DNA from: an uncultured bacterium
GTDB taxonomy: Bacteria > Bacillota > Clostridia > Oscillospirales > Acutalibacteraceae
Reading direction: 5' to 3'
Length of the DNA: 64,000 nt
NCBI GenBank assembly: GCA_949283655.1
Contig: CASDTH010000035.1
Span: forward strand, 1 to 64,000
Position numbers and translations under genes: made by a program. The notes under the pieces were generated by a model, which searched no databases, was not told the DNA's origin, and was given only the letters and a program-made list of their open reading frames with translations. Positions 48,249-57,036 of the stretch are shown piece by piece; positions within the stretch are counted from its first letter, which is position 1, and the number at the start of each line of letters is the position of its first letter.

Positions 48249-49835
48249 TCAATCCCCTTCGCTGTTGGCGGCAGCTTCTGCCCGCTCTGCCTCCTGCATC
48301 AGCCGGTTCAGTTCCTCCGTTTCCCGGCGCGCTTTTTCTGCGCGAAAGGCTTTGAGCTTGCCCGCCTGCGCTTTTTCATCAAATTTGTAGAAAAGCATCG
48401 TCACCGATTGCAGCAGCAGGCCGATTGCGCCGAACGCAGTCAGCAGGAAGAAAATCACATTGAGCAGCAGCGTGTAATCCACCCCGCCATGGATGACGGA
48501 TTGCGTCGTGCTCTCAATCAGTGGGCGCGTCAGGTTATCCGTCAGGGCGGTCATGCGTTTCACATCATAGCCAAAGGCGTTTACGATTTGGAGCATCAGC
48601 CCATTCAGTAGGGCAACGGAAATCTGGCTGACCAGGCTCTGGAAGGAGAATACCGTGCCCTCAAGCCGCTTGCCAGTGCGCATCTCAATATCCTCCACAA
48701 CGTCGGAGAACATGGCGACCGTCAAAACCGTCATAATACCTACAGGGAAATTTGTGAAAAACCGCAGGATCATATAGGTCACCGCACCGGCAAATGTGTT
48801 GTAGGGCACAATCCAGACGCCTGTCACAAAGCAAATTACATCGGCCACTAGGCCGGCCAGAGAGGCGCCAATCCAAAGCGTTTTTTTATCCATCTTTTTC
48901 AGGAATACCGGAATCAACGCCATCGAGAGCATGTAGGAGGCGCCGCTGCCGATCTGTAAAAGCGGCGTGAGCAGCCCCTCACTGGTAAGTGAGACGGATA
49001 TGCCGAATGTGCTCTGGAGCCAATCGCACAGCTGGTCGATCGGCAGCACGCCAATGCAGTTCCACTTCGCAAAATAGGGCAGGAACATGGAGCCGATATT
49101 GACAATGGATGAAAAAAACATCGCAATGGTCAGAATGATAAACTTTTTATCCCGGAACACAATCTTCAGGCTTTCGCGGTATTTCTCCTTACGGGGCGGA
49201 ATCGTAATCTTCTCCTTGATCCCGAAAGCCGAAAAAAACATCGGGATTGCACCGAGCGCCGCAAAGAGCAACGCCGCAAAGAAATACCCGCTCTTCTGGT
49301 TTTCACGCCCCCACATCCCCGCAACCGTAAAAAACAGCACAGAGGGCAGGATGGAGCCGAGCGAACCGAGGATATTGCTCCAGGAGAGCGCCTTCACACG
49401 CACCTTATCCTCCGGGAATACTAGCGGCGCAAGGCCCTTGTTGGGGATATCCAGAGCCGTATAAACGGTGTAATAGAGCAGATAGGCAAAAATCGCGTAG
49501 GCGAAATTCCCCTTCTGCCCAAAATTGACCGGGGCAAACAGCAACGCCGTGGCCAGAATCATCGGGAAGGACATCCACAAAATATACGGGCGGCACTTCC
49601 CGAAGCGTGTGTGCGTTTTATCAATGAGCATACCCATGAGCGGGTCGTTGACCGCATCCCACACCTTTGTCACCGATACCACGATACTTGCCATGGCCAT
49701 AGACAGGCCCAGAACATCTGTAAAATACATGTTCAGCGCCGTTCCGACAATGCTGTAGATCGTGCTCATCCCAAAGGGGAGAAGCGAATAGGCGATGATT
49801 TCCTTCGTCGACTTATCCTTGAGCAATTTGTTCAT
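48249..49835 (-). CDS. GPH/MFS-type sugar:cation symporter
   Basis: The 528-residue protein has about twelve hydrophobic segments and the MelB-like signature near the start: YSLLPFGMSTIYSIVGTALN, VWDAVNDPLMGMLIDKTHTRFGKCRPYI. Such carriers import oligosaccharides or glycosides with sodium or protons. The C-terminus has a 50-residue charged tail. The ATG at 49835 follows GGGAGAG and overlaps the regulator gene by 23 bases. The substrate is probably the glycan handled by the two downstream proteins. Confidence 0.93.
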   Translation of the reverse strand: MNKLLKDKSTKEIIAYSLLPFGMSTIYSIVGTALNMYFTDVLGLSMAMASIVVSVTKVWDAVNDPLMGMLIDKTHTRFGKCRPYILWMSFPMILATALLFAPVNFGQKGNFAYAIFAYLLYYTVYTALDIPNKGLAPLVFPEDKVRVKALSWSNILGSLGSILPSVLFFTVAGMWGRENQKSGYFFAALLFAALGAIPMFFSAFGIKEKITIPPRKEKYRESLKIVFRDKKFIILTIAMFFSSIVNIGSMFLPYFAKWNCIGVLPIDQLCDWLQSTFGISVSLTSEGLLTPLLQIGSGASYMLSMALIPVFLKKMDKKTLWIGASLAGLVADVICFVTGVWIVPYNTFAGAVTYMILRFFTNFPVGIMTVLTVAMFSDVVEDIEMRTGKRLEGTVFSFQSLVSQISVALLNGLMLQIVNAFGYDVKRMTALTDNLTRPLIESTTQSVIHGGVDYTLLLNVIFFLLTAFGAIGLLLQSVTMLFYKFDEKAQAGKLKAFRAEKARRETEELNRLMQEAERAEAAANSEGD

Positions 49836-50808
49836 TGGCGATCTCTCCCTTTTTAAAATATCCATTCTGATCCACCAGGCAAAACATGCCGGTTAGAATA
49901 TCCTCCTCATAATCATCTGATACAGCGTATTGCGGCACAGCCGCCGCCGGCAACCCCTTGACCGCTTCCTCAAAAATTTGCGGGAAGTGGTTCTGCCTCT
50001 CTGAGCGATAGAATACGATCCTTTCCGGATTGATGCAGATGATCACGTTGCGGATAATTTTCGCAGGGTAGGCAACGCCCATGATGTTTTTTCGCCGGTC
50101 CTGCGTATGGCCAACCTCTCCGGCGAAACCGGCAGCGCCCTCCAGCACCTGGCCATTCACCATTTCACCCACGCCGACGCCGTTGTGCCCAAACTGCGCG
50201 GCAACAAGATTCGGTACGCTTTTTTCACCCAGGCGGGCCGCTGCGCCGCGCACAGCCAGCTTCATATCGTTTTGCACAATCGCATGGGCGCCAAAGCGTT
50301 TTTGCAGCTCCTGCCCAATATCAAAGCCCTGCATGGCAGGGTTATAGTACCAGTCGGTCACGCGACCATCCTTTATCACGCAAGGCATGGAAAGGCTGAT
50401 AACCCCTACCCTATAGCGGGCAACATAGGAGGTGATCTCTCCACACAGGCACTGCCAAAACGAAGGCATCTCAAACCGCGTTTGTGATTTCTCCAGACAG
50501 TGCCGGTTAAAATCATAGACCCTGCACAATAAATTGTTATTATCCACCAGGATCATCAGCTCATATTGATAGCTCGCGTTGAGCAAAAACTGCTGCGCTT
50601 TCCGCCCCCCTGTGGATTCAGCCGTTTCCCCTGGGAGGATCATGCCGCAGCCAAGGCCCTCCTCCATACATTTCTTAACCGTCGTCAGGCCAACATTCAT
50701 CCGCTCAGTAACCTGAGATAGACTGCATGGGCCTAGCGCACGCATCACCCTGAGCAAACAGGCAAAATTTCGTATCCTGATCTGCTCAAGCTCTTTCTGA
50801 TTGGCCAT
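49813..50808 (-). CDS. ROK family transcriptional regulator
   Basis: The 331-residue protein has an N-terminal winged helix-turn-helix (RNFACLLRVMRALGPCSLSQ, then VTERMNVGLTTVKKCMEEG) followed by a ROK sugar-kinase-like domain with VQNDMKLAVRGAA and a GEVGHTQ segment. The usual zinc-binding Cys cluster of ROK proteins after GHT is not evident (DRRKNIMG follows), so it may have lost metal or sugar binding as in some NagC-like regulators. The ATG at 50808 follows GGGAGAG. As first gene of the operon it probably controls its own promoter. Confidence 0.9.
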   Translation of the reverse strand: MANQKELEQIRIRNFACLLRVMRALGPCSLSQVTERMNVGLTTVKKCMEEGLGCGMILPGETAESTGGRKAQQFLLNASYQYELMILVDNNNLLCRVYDFNRHCLEKSQTRFEMPSFWQCLCGEITSYVARYRVGVISLSMPCVIKDGRVTDWYYNPAMQGFDIGQELQKRFGAHAIVQNDMKLAVRGAAARLGEKSVPNLVAAQFGHNGVGVGEMVNGQVLEGAAGFAGEVGHTQDRRKNIMGVAYPAKIIRNVIICINPERIVFYRSERQNHFPQIFEEAVKGLPAAAVPQYAVSDDYEEDILTGMFCLVDQNGYFKKGEIANEQIAQG

Positions 50809-50897
50809 TGATAAATCTCTCCCTTCTATCCATCTCCCTGTGAGCTGGCGTGGCCAAACAACCCTCTCGCCACTTTTGTTATGGGGTGTCAAAAGAA

Positions 50898-50925
50898 ATT
50901 ATATCGGCTTTTTTACAAATGTCAA
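50898..50925 (-). promoter_or_regulatory. Consensus promoter of the ROK-transporter operon
   Basis: TTGACA (50920-50925) and TATAAT (50898-50903) match the consensus exactly, 16 bases apart on the minus strand, about 90 bases before the ROK start. Confidence 0.9.
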
Positions 50926-50939
50926 TCCCGGAAAATCAC

Positions 50940-51335
50940 TTTTTCATATAAAATGACGCGCACAGCGAAACTAGGCACTCATTAAATAATGAAATAACAC
51001 CTTCCGGCGAGGCTTGTCGGAAACCTCTCGGGGCCCTCCGTCTGGCGCGGAGGCAGAAACCTTTCAATAGGCCAACAGCGGCAGGCTCCACAAACTTCCG
51101 GCGGACCCGCAAGGAGTGGCAGCAGCTGCCGCCTGGCCTATCGCTACGTTTGCAGCTCCGGACTGCTTACAGATCAAATTCACGTCCGGTCGGGTCAAGG
51201 CACGACTCTACCATTCTGGATTTTGGACTGTGGAAATTGGATGCCGGATGCGGAAGCAAGGAAGCTCCGCTCTGAGGTAAGGTATTAATATAGAATCACA
51301 TCCATCTAACATCTCATTTTAAAATCTACAATCTA
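50940..51335. other. Non-coding stretch with consecutive inverted repeats
   Basis: No gene can be supported. Successive pairings are CATTA/TAATG (50980-50991), TTCCG/CGGAA (51002-51022), CCTCCG/CGGAGG (51035-51053), ATAGGCCAACAGCGGCAG with CTGCCGCCTGGCCTAT (51067-51084 with 51126-51141), and CCGGAC/GTCCGG (51158-51189). They suggest a structured RNA or a folded repeat element; no known family was recognised. Confidence 0.45.
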
Positions 51336-51366
51336 AAAACCTGAGGCCCACCAAACGGCGGGCCTC
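51336..51366 (-). terminator. Intrinsic terminator after the glycerol dehydrogenase gene
   Basis: On the minus strand GAGGCCCGCC pairs with GGTGGGCCTC around TTT-rich loop bases and is followed by AGGTTTTTAG. Confidence 0.8.
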
Positions 51367-51391
51367 CTCATATGCTCTTTCTTTATAAGCC

Positions 51392-52495
51392 TCAGGCATG
51401 CAGCTCTTTAAACTTCCTGCCGATGGCGTCCGCACCCAGGATCGCGTCATAAACCGCATCTGGCGTAACGGCGAAGGGCATGTTCCCCAGCGTATCGGCC
51501 GGAGCGCAGGCCAACTCGGCAACCGCGCGAATCTGCTCCGGCTGGATCTGCGCAATGCCAAGATCGGCGAGCGTTGTGGGCAGCCCCACATCCGTGCAAA
51601 AGCGAACAACCTCCTGAATCTGCGTGTTGACTTCATCCTCCAAAACGAGCTGTACCAGCGTGCCAAAAGCCACCTTTTCACCATGATAGAACCGATGCGT
51701 TTCCTCAATTGCTGTCAGGCCGTTATGGATTGCATGCGCGCCGGCCAGGCCGCCACTTTCAAAGCCGATGCCGGAGAGGTATGTATTCGCCTCCACAATA
51801 TTTTCCAGCGCCTTTGTGCAGGCGCCCGCTTTTGCCGCCACAGCAGCTTTGCGGCCATCCGCCATCAGCGTATCATAGCAGAGCTTTGCCAGCGCCATCG
51901 CGGCCAGCGTCGTTTTGCCGCCCACACAATTCGTCGCGTTGGAGCGCAGGCAGGCACGCGCTTCAAAATAAGTTGCAAGTGCGTCCCCCATGCCGGAAAC
52001 CAGCAGGCGGGCTGGGGCTTGGCTGACGATCTCCGTATCCACCAAAACCACATTCGGGCTCGCCGGCAGGAAGAGGTAGCGATCAAACACGCCCTCATCC
52101 GTATAGATCACGGAGAGCGCGCTACAAGGCGCATCAGTAGAGGCAATGGTCGGCACGATCACCACCGGACAGCCGGCATAATGTGCGGCCGCTTTCGCAG
52201 TATCATGCGTTTTTCCGCCGCCGATGCCAACCATCAAATCGCAGCCGGACGCTTGGAAGCTTGCCACCACGCGGTCAATTTCGCTCTGGCAGCATTCGCC
52301 GTGGAACGGCTCATAAACGCACGTGCATTCTGAGTCTGCCAGGCTCTCACTGATCGCACCCTCCACACGCTGCCTTCCGGAATCTGTGGTGAGAATGAAA
52401 AGCTTCTTGCCGAGCATCTCCACATGCTGCCGCAGCTGACGCAGCTCGCCTTTTCCCTGGATATACCTCGTGGGGCTTGCAATGATATTCGCCAT
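51392..52495 (-). CDS. gldA: Glycerol dehydrogenase (iron-containing alcohol dehydrogenase family)
   Basis: GldA oxidises glycerol to dihydroxyacetone with NAD. The 367-residue protein has GIGGGKTHDTAKA (nucleotide binding, about 91-103), VPTIASTDAPCSALSVIY, and metal ligands in GMGDALATYFEA, GAHAIHNGLT and a late HGEKVAFG. The ATG at 52495 is 9 bases after AAAGGA. It has its own promoter and terminator. Its position behind the carbohydrate locus does not prove a shared role. Confidence 0.95.
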   Translation of the reverse strand: MANIIASPTRYIQGKGELRQLRQHVEMLGKKLFILTTDSGRQRVEGAISESLADSECTCVYEPFHGECCQSEIDRVVASFQASGCDLMVGIGGGKTHDTAKAAAHYAGCPVVIVPTIASTDAPCSALSVIYTDEGVFDRYLFLPASPNVVLVDTEIVSQAPARLLVSGMGDALATYFEARACLRSNATNCVGGKTTLAAMALAKLCYDTLMADGRKAAVAAKAGACTKALENIVEANTYLSGIGFESGGLAGAHAIHNGLTAIEETHRFYHGEKVAFGTLVQLVLEDEVNTQIQEVVRFCTDVGLPTTLADLGIAQIQPEQIRAVAELACAPADTLGNMPFAVTPDAVYDAILGADAIGRKFKELHA

Positions 52496-52573
52496 AAAAA
52501 TCATCCTTTCTATGCAGGAGGGAATCGTCCCATCCTATGATTGTCTATTTTTTATCAAACCAGCGTTTTTTTC

Positions 52574-52602
52574 ATTATACAGCATGACCCTCTCAACCGC
52601 AA
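52574..52602 (-). promoter_or_regulatory. Promoter of gldA
   Basis: TTGCGG (52597-52602) and TATAAT (52574-52579) are 17 bases apart on the minus strand. Confidence 0.65.
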
Positions 52603-52633
52603 GAGGATCGCTCACATTCCGGTATGATTCTCG

Positions 52634-53317
52634 CTATTTTGCCTCCGGCCCGTTCCGGCGGCGTATCCGCCGGATTAAATAGATGATTATCCCCACGGGA
52701 ATGCCCACCAGGCATACCGTGATAATCAGCCGCATCGGAATCAGGTCATAAATCTGATCCCCCGCAATGGTAAAGGCGACCACCCGGGGCGCAAGCCCCA
52801 GCAGTGACATCAGCGCATACATAAAAAAACTGCGTGGCTTCGTAAACGCACCAAAAAAGAGGCTGGTAAAATCAATCGGAAAAGCGGGCACAAGCCGGAT
52901 TAAAAAAATAAAGCCGGCCTTATCCTGCAAATCCAGGCTTAAAAGCTTTTGCCCTCCCTTCTTTTTGCGCAGCAGCCGCTCTACGCGGTCTCCGCCAAGA
53001 AAGCGCCCGAGCAGATACGTCACGCAGACCTCGAGCAGAATCCCGCTCAAGCTGATCAGGCAGGCCACCGGCCAATCAAACGCCATACCGACCGAAATAT
53101 AGATCAGCGACGCCGGGATCACAAACAGCACCGATTTGACCAGGTAAACGCCCAACAGCACCGCCACTGCCGAGGCAAAATCGGGCGCTAGCGCCACAAT
53201 CGCCCGCACATCCAAATTGGTCAAACGGTCATAGTTGAAAAGGATGATGAAAAAAATCAGGAGCGCAACGCACACACGCAGCGCGATTGAGAGGGCCTCC
53301 CGTGTCCGGGCAGTCAT
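52634..53317 (-). CDS. VTT-domain (TVP38/TMEM64, DedA-like) membrane protein
   Basis: The 227-residue protein has about five hydrophobic segments and the VTT hallmarks: SVLFVIPASLIYISVGMAFD, GRFLGGDRVERLL, and LVPAFPIDFTSLFFGA, comparable to the FxxR...G motifs of the family. Members are lipid scramblases or transporters of undecaprenyl phosphate-like substrates. The ATG at 53317 is 7 bases after GAGGTG. It appears as a single gene. Confidence 0.9.
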   Translation of the reverse strand: MTARTREALSIALRVCVALLIFFIILFNYDRLTNLDVRAIVALAPDFASAVAVLLGVYLVKSVLFVIPASLIYISVGMAFDWPVACLISLSGILLEVCVTYLLGRFLGGDRVERLLRKKKGGQKLLSLDLQDKAGFIFLIRLVPAFPIDFTSLFFGAFTKPRSFFMYALMSLLGLAPRVVAFTIAGDQIYDLIPMRLIITVCLVGIPVGIIIYLIRRIRRRNGPEAK

Positions 53318-53414
53318 CGCACACACCTCTTTCCGCAGAGCCGCCGGGACACTGCCAAAATGATCTTACCATTCTTTTGCCCTATTGAGCCGCCGCGCGA
53401 GATGCACGGCGAAT

Positions 53415-54116
53415 TCACTGCGGGCGATTTTCTCTTCCGGGCTGTAATCCGTATTTCACCGCAACCCGCTCCAGCTTGCGTAAAAACGGCTTGGCCAGCA
53501 GCACAATAAGCAGGAGATTGCATACAGCGTGCGCCAAATCAAACAGGAAGGAGGCGGCGCAGGCCGCTGCAACCGCGCGAAGGGAAAACGCTCCAAAAAA
53601 TCCGCCGGATACCGTCCAAAAATTCATCAGCCAGCCAAATAAAAACCCCCAGAGAAAGCCGTAGGCGCTCAGCAGCAGCAAATGCTTTTTCAGCCCCCGG
53701 CGCAGCAGGCCAGAGAGCAGGCCCATCAAGCCCCACGCCGCCATTTGCCACACCGTCCATGGCCCCTGCCCAAGCAACATATTGGAAGCCAGTGCTGTCA
53801 TCGCCCCCGTCATGCAGCCGGCCTGCGGGCCAAATACCAGCCCTGTCAAAATAATCAAAAAAGAGGCAGGCTGCACACTTGGGATCCCCGCAAACAGCGC
53901 CCTTCCGGCGCAGGCAATAGCGGCCATCAGCGCAATAAGCACCACCCTCTGCGCGCTGGCGCGGCTTCGCTCGAAGTGGGCTAAAAATAGCAGCAGCATG
54001 CCGCACACCGCCAGGAGCAGCGCAGGCAAAAAATTGCCCTGCTCTAACAAAAGCAGCAGAGGCGCTACCGCCAGGCAAATGCCGCCGAGCGCCAGCCCTA
54101 TGCATCTCGCTCGCAT
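53415..54116 (-). CDS. ECF transporter substrate-binding (S) component
   Basis: The 233-residue membrane protein has about six segments and the stretch VQPASFLIILTGLVFGPQAG and then GQGPWTVWQMAAWGLMGL, typical of an ECF S component class linked to vitamins or their precursors. The substrate cannot be fixed; corrinoid or its lower ligand is one possibility. It overlaps the ATPase gene by 19 bases and completes an ECF module with the T and ATPase genes upstream. Confidence 0.85.
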   Translation of the reverse strand: MRARCIGLALGGICLAVAPLLLLLEQGNFLPALLLAVCGMLLLFLAHFERSRASAQRVVLIALMAAIACAGRALFAGIPSVQPASFLIILTGLVFGPQAGCMTGAMTALASNMLLGQGPWTVWQMAAWGLMGLLSGLLRRGLKKHLLLLSAYGFLWGFLFGWLMNFWTVSGGFFGAFSLRAVAAACAASFLFDLAHAVCNLLLIVLLAKPFLRKLERVAVKYGLQPGRENRPQ

Positions 54117-55681
54117 AGCTTTTGCACATCCTCAAACAAAATTGCGTCGCTGCCCAACGGGGAGAGCGCCTGGCCAACCGCAGTGGTATAATACCGGCTC
54201 CCCTGAAAAAAGCGGCGCGGTGGCGCAGCATCGGCAATCGAGCCGTCAAACAGCATGGCGCAACGGCTGGCGAACGTGGCCGCAAACAGGATATCATGCG
54301 TGGCAAGCAAAACCGGTATGGAAAGGCGCCGCAGCGTTTCGCCAAAAAAGCGCTTGGCTACCGGGTCGAGCCCCTTTGTAGGCTCATCGAGCAGGAGCAG
54401 CTCCGGCCGGCGCAGCAAAAGCGAGGCGAAGGCCGCACGCTGCTGCTCCCCCCCGCTGAGATCATACGGGTGACGGCCCAGCAAAGCCTTCAGGGAAAAC
54501 AGAGCAATCATACGCTCCTCCTCTCCCGGCGGCAAGCCGCCCTTTTTCCAGCTGTCGTGCAGCGCCTCGCCCACCGTATCCGCCAAAAAACAGGCCTGCA
54601 AGCTCTGCGGAAGGTAACCGGTGCGCATTTTTTTGCGTTTGATTCGCCCCGCATCTGGTTGGAGGAGCCCTGCCGCCAGCTTTAAAAGCGTGCTTTTCCC
54701 GCTGCCATTGCCGCCAAGCAGGCAGAGCACCTCCCCCTCGCGCAGCTCCAGCCGCAGGTTTTCCAGCACCGGCGCCCCCGCCTCATAAGCGAAACAGACA
54801 TCGCGAAACGCCAGCACCCCCTCCCCCGGTGGCGGCACAGGCGTACTGCGCTCCTCCACCAGCTTTTCCTGTAAAAGCGGGCGGCACCGCTCCCGCAGCT
54901 GAGGCGGCGTCAAGGCGGGGAGCGAATGGCTGTCTATCGCTAGGGAACACGCCGGAGCCTGCGGCACAAACGGCAAGAAGGCGTGATCCCCCTCCTTCCA
55001 AATCCGCTGGAACACCTCGCCCGGCGCTCCATCGTAACGAATCCGGCCCTGCTCCAGCAAAAGGATTCGCCCGGCTATGGCGGCCGCCTCCTCCAATCTA
55101 TGCTCTGCGAGGAGGACTGTAACGCCCAGCTCCTCATGAATCCGGCGCAGCATATCAAAAAAGGTGCGCGCGGCAATCGGGTCCAGCTGTGCGGTGGGCT
55201 CATCCAGCAAAAGCAGCCTTGGCTGCTGCATGAGCGCGGCGCACAGCGACACCAACTGCTTCTCCCCGCCGGAAAGCAACTCCGGCCCCCTGTGAAGAAG
55301 CGGCCCCAAGCCAAAAAAGCTCACAGTCTCCGCCATACGGCGGCGCATCTGCTGCGGTGGCAGCCCACTATTCTCCATAGGAAGCGCCAGATCATTGAGC
55401 ACGCTGGTGGCCAGCAGCTGCGCCCCTGGATTTTGAAATACAATCGCCGCATCCTGCGCCTGTAAGGCTGTCTCAAGCGTGCCATCCGAGCTGCCGCAGG
55501 GCGCAATATCCGGCTTGAGCAGTTCCAACAGCGTGCTCTTCCCGCTACCGGAGGCGCCGCACAGGGCGATGAACTCCCCCTCACATATTTCCAGGGAAAT
55601 ATGTGTGAGGGCGGGCGTTTCTCCCAGGGAATAGGTAAAGCTGTAATTCTGCAGGGAAATCAGCGTGCGCTTTTTAGACAA
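54098..55681 (-). CDS. ECF transporter ATPase with two fused ABC domains
   Basis: The 527-residue protein contains two ABC domains in one chain. The first has Walker A GASGSGKS at 42-49, signature LLSGGEKQLVSL and DEPTAQLDP; the second, after about residue 310, has GGNGSGKS, DLSGGEQQRAAF and DEPTKGLDP. Thus it supplies both ATPase subunits of the ECF transporter. The start is inferred as TTG at 55681, 4 bases after GGGGGGAG and overlapping the end of the T-component gene; no ATG or GTG suits. Confidence 0.92.
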   Translation of the reverse strand: MSKKRTLISLQNYSFTYSLGETPALTHISLEICEGEFIALCGASGSGKSTLLELLKPDIAPCGSSDGTLETALQAQDAAIVFQNPGAQLLATSVLNDLALPMENSGLPPQQMRRRMAETVSFFGLGPLLHRGPELLSGGEKQLVSLCAALMQQPRLLLLDEPTAQLDPIAARTFFDMLRRIHEELGVTVLLAEHRLEEAAAIAGRILLLEQGRIRYDGAPGEVFQRIWKEGDHAFLPFVPQAPACSLAIDSHSLPALTPPQLRERCRPLLQEKLVEERSTPVPPPGEGVLAFRDVCFAYEAGAPVLENLRLELREGEVLCLLGGNGSGKSTLLKLAAGLLQPDAGRIKRKKMRTGYLPQSLQACFLADTVGEALHDSWKKGGLPPGEEERMIALFSLKALLGRHPYDLSGGEQQRAAFASLLLRRPELLLLDEPTKGLDPVAKRFFGETLRRLSIPVLLATHDILFAATFASRCAMLFDGSIADAAPPRRFFQGSRYYTTAVGQALSPLGSDAILFEDVQKLCERDA

Positions 55682-56585
55682 GGAGCTCCCCCCTTTTGCG
55701 ATTTTCCAGGCTGCACAGGAGCCTGCTGCCTGCCTCCAGCAGAAATGGATATCCTCCAAAAAGGCAAAGCAAAACGAGCCCCGCCGCCTGCACCCCATCA
55801 AACGCTGGGAGCGCTACGGCGGGGAAATAAAGCCATTTTCCGGCGCCGCAAAAGCGGCAGGCAACCAGCGCCACAATCGCCGCAGCCAGCACGGCAAGCG
55901 CCGCCGCATCCCGCAGCGTAAAGCGAAAGGCGGCATAAAACGTCCGTTTGCCGCCGCGATAGCCGCGCGCACGCAGCACGCGGGCGGATTGCAGCCCCTC
56001 CTCCACTGTCCAATCCAGTAGCGCTCCAAGCAGCCTGCCCGCATGGCGGATACGGGCAAGGCGGCGCGGCTCCGCCTGCCTATAAAGCAGCCGCAGCTCC
56101 TCTGCCCGGCGGGCCAGTAAAGGAACAAAGCGCATTGCCATCATTAAAATCAACGCGCTGGTGCGCAGGGCATGTGAAAACAGGTATAAAATCCGCTCGC
56201 TATCCAGCAAAACATTGAACGAGGGGAACACAAGCAACAGCGCCGCAAACAACAGCAGACGCTGCGCGCCATACAGCAGCGATTCCAGAGTAACCGGCCG
56301 CTCCCCCAGATAAAAAAGGATGTGGATGCCTTCGCCATTGATCAGCGGATTGAGCATCATCAGCAGCGCGCCAAAAAGTGCTGCACCCATCAGCAGCCGC
56401 AGCGTCTTGCGCCCGCCGGCTGTCCGGCAGGCAAGCAGCAGCATCCAGCCGAAAAGCGCCGCAGTGTACGTTATGCTGTCAAAGCAAAACAGCGTGGCGA
56501 ACACGCCAATATAGTACGCCAGCGCAACCAGGGGATGCATCGCCTGCAAACGCAGCGGCCGCCTTACAAAATGCCCTTTAACCAT
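55674..56585 (-). CDS. ECF transporter transmembrane (T) component, CbiQ family
   Basis: The 303-residue membrane protein begins MVKGHFVRRPLRLQAMHPLV and has about six segments. The coupling motif SARVLRARGYRGGKRT near 208-223, with two Ala-Arg-Gly-like helices, is the feature by which CbiQ/EcfT subunits contact their ATPases. The start overlaps the end of the DtxR gene by 8 bases. Confidence 0.92.
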   Translation of the reverse strand: MVKGHFVRRPLRLQAMHPLVALAYYIGVFATLFCFDSITYTAALFGWMLLLACRTAGGRKTLRLLMGAALFGALLMMLNPLINGEGIHILFYLGERPVTLESLLYGAQRLLLFAALLLVFPSFNVLLDSERILYLFSHALRTSALILMMAMRFVPLLARRAEELRLLYRQAEPRRLARIRHAGRLLGALLDWTVEEGLQSARVLRARGYRGGKRTFYAAFRFTLRDAAALAVLAAAIVALVACRFCGAGKWLYFPAVALPAFDGVQAAGLVLLCLFGGYPFLLEAGSRLLCSLENRKRGELLV

Positions 56586-56970
56586 CTGCTTCTGCGGAAA
56601 ACCCGCCCTGTTTGATCGCATGTGCGCGGATTTTATCAAAGGATTCCTGGCTGATAACATGCTCCATTCGGCAAGCATCCTGCGCAGCTGTCTCCGGGCT
56701 GACGCCGAGAGCCGTCAAATACTCCGTCAGCAGCCGGTGGCGCTCATAAATGCGCTCCGCAATCTCCCTGCCTGTCTTTGTCAGTTCCAGAAAGCCGGCC
56801 TCATCCATCGTGATGTGCCCGGCCGCACGTAAAATCGACATTGCTCTGGAAACGCTCGGCTTCGTCACGGAAAGGGCATTCGCCACATCAATAGAACGCA
56901 CATTCCCTTTTTTATTTTTTAGCATCAGGATCATTTCCAGGTAATTTTCACCGGATTCCTGTATTTTCAT
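56578..56970 (-). CDS. DtxR/MntR family metal-dependent repressor
   Basis: The 130-residue protein has the N-terminal winged helix (MKIQESGENYLEMILMLKNK, then VRSIDVANALSVTKPSVSRA) and a metal/dimer domain with ERHRLLTEYL and CRMEHVISQESFDKI, whose Cys, Glu and His ligands match manganese- or iron-sensing members. It lacks the C-terminal SH3-like domain. It starts the ECF operon, so import is likely tied to metal status. Confidence 0.92.
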   Translation of the reverse strand: MKIQESGENYLEMILMLKNKKGNVRSIDVANALSVTKPSVSRAMSILRAAGHITMDEAGFLELTKTGREIAERIYERHRLLTEYLTALGVSPETAAQDACRMEHVISQESFDKIRAHAIKQGGFSAEADG

Positions 56971-57036
56971 GCTGGCGCCTCCCTTGTTTCATCCTATTTC
57001 CAATAGCGCTCCGCCTGGCGATCGCCTCGCACCAGC

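Noticed and set aside
54098..55681. Double-ABC protein as an antibiotic-resistance ABC-F factor
   Set aside because: It is flanked by T and S components and lacks the ABC-F linker layout, so it is the ECF ATPase.
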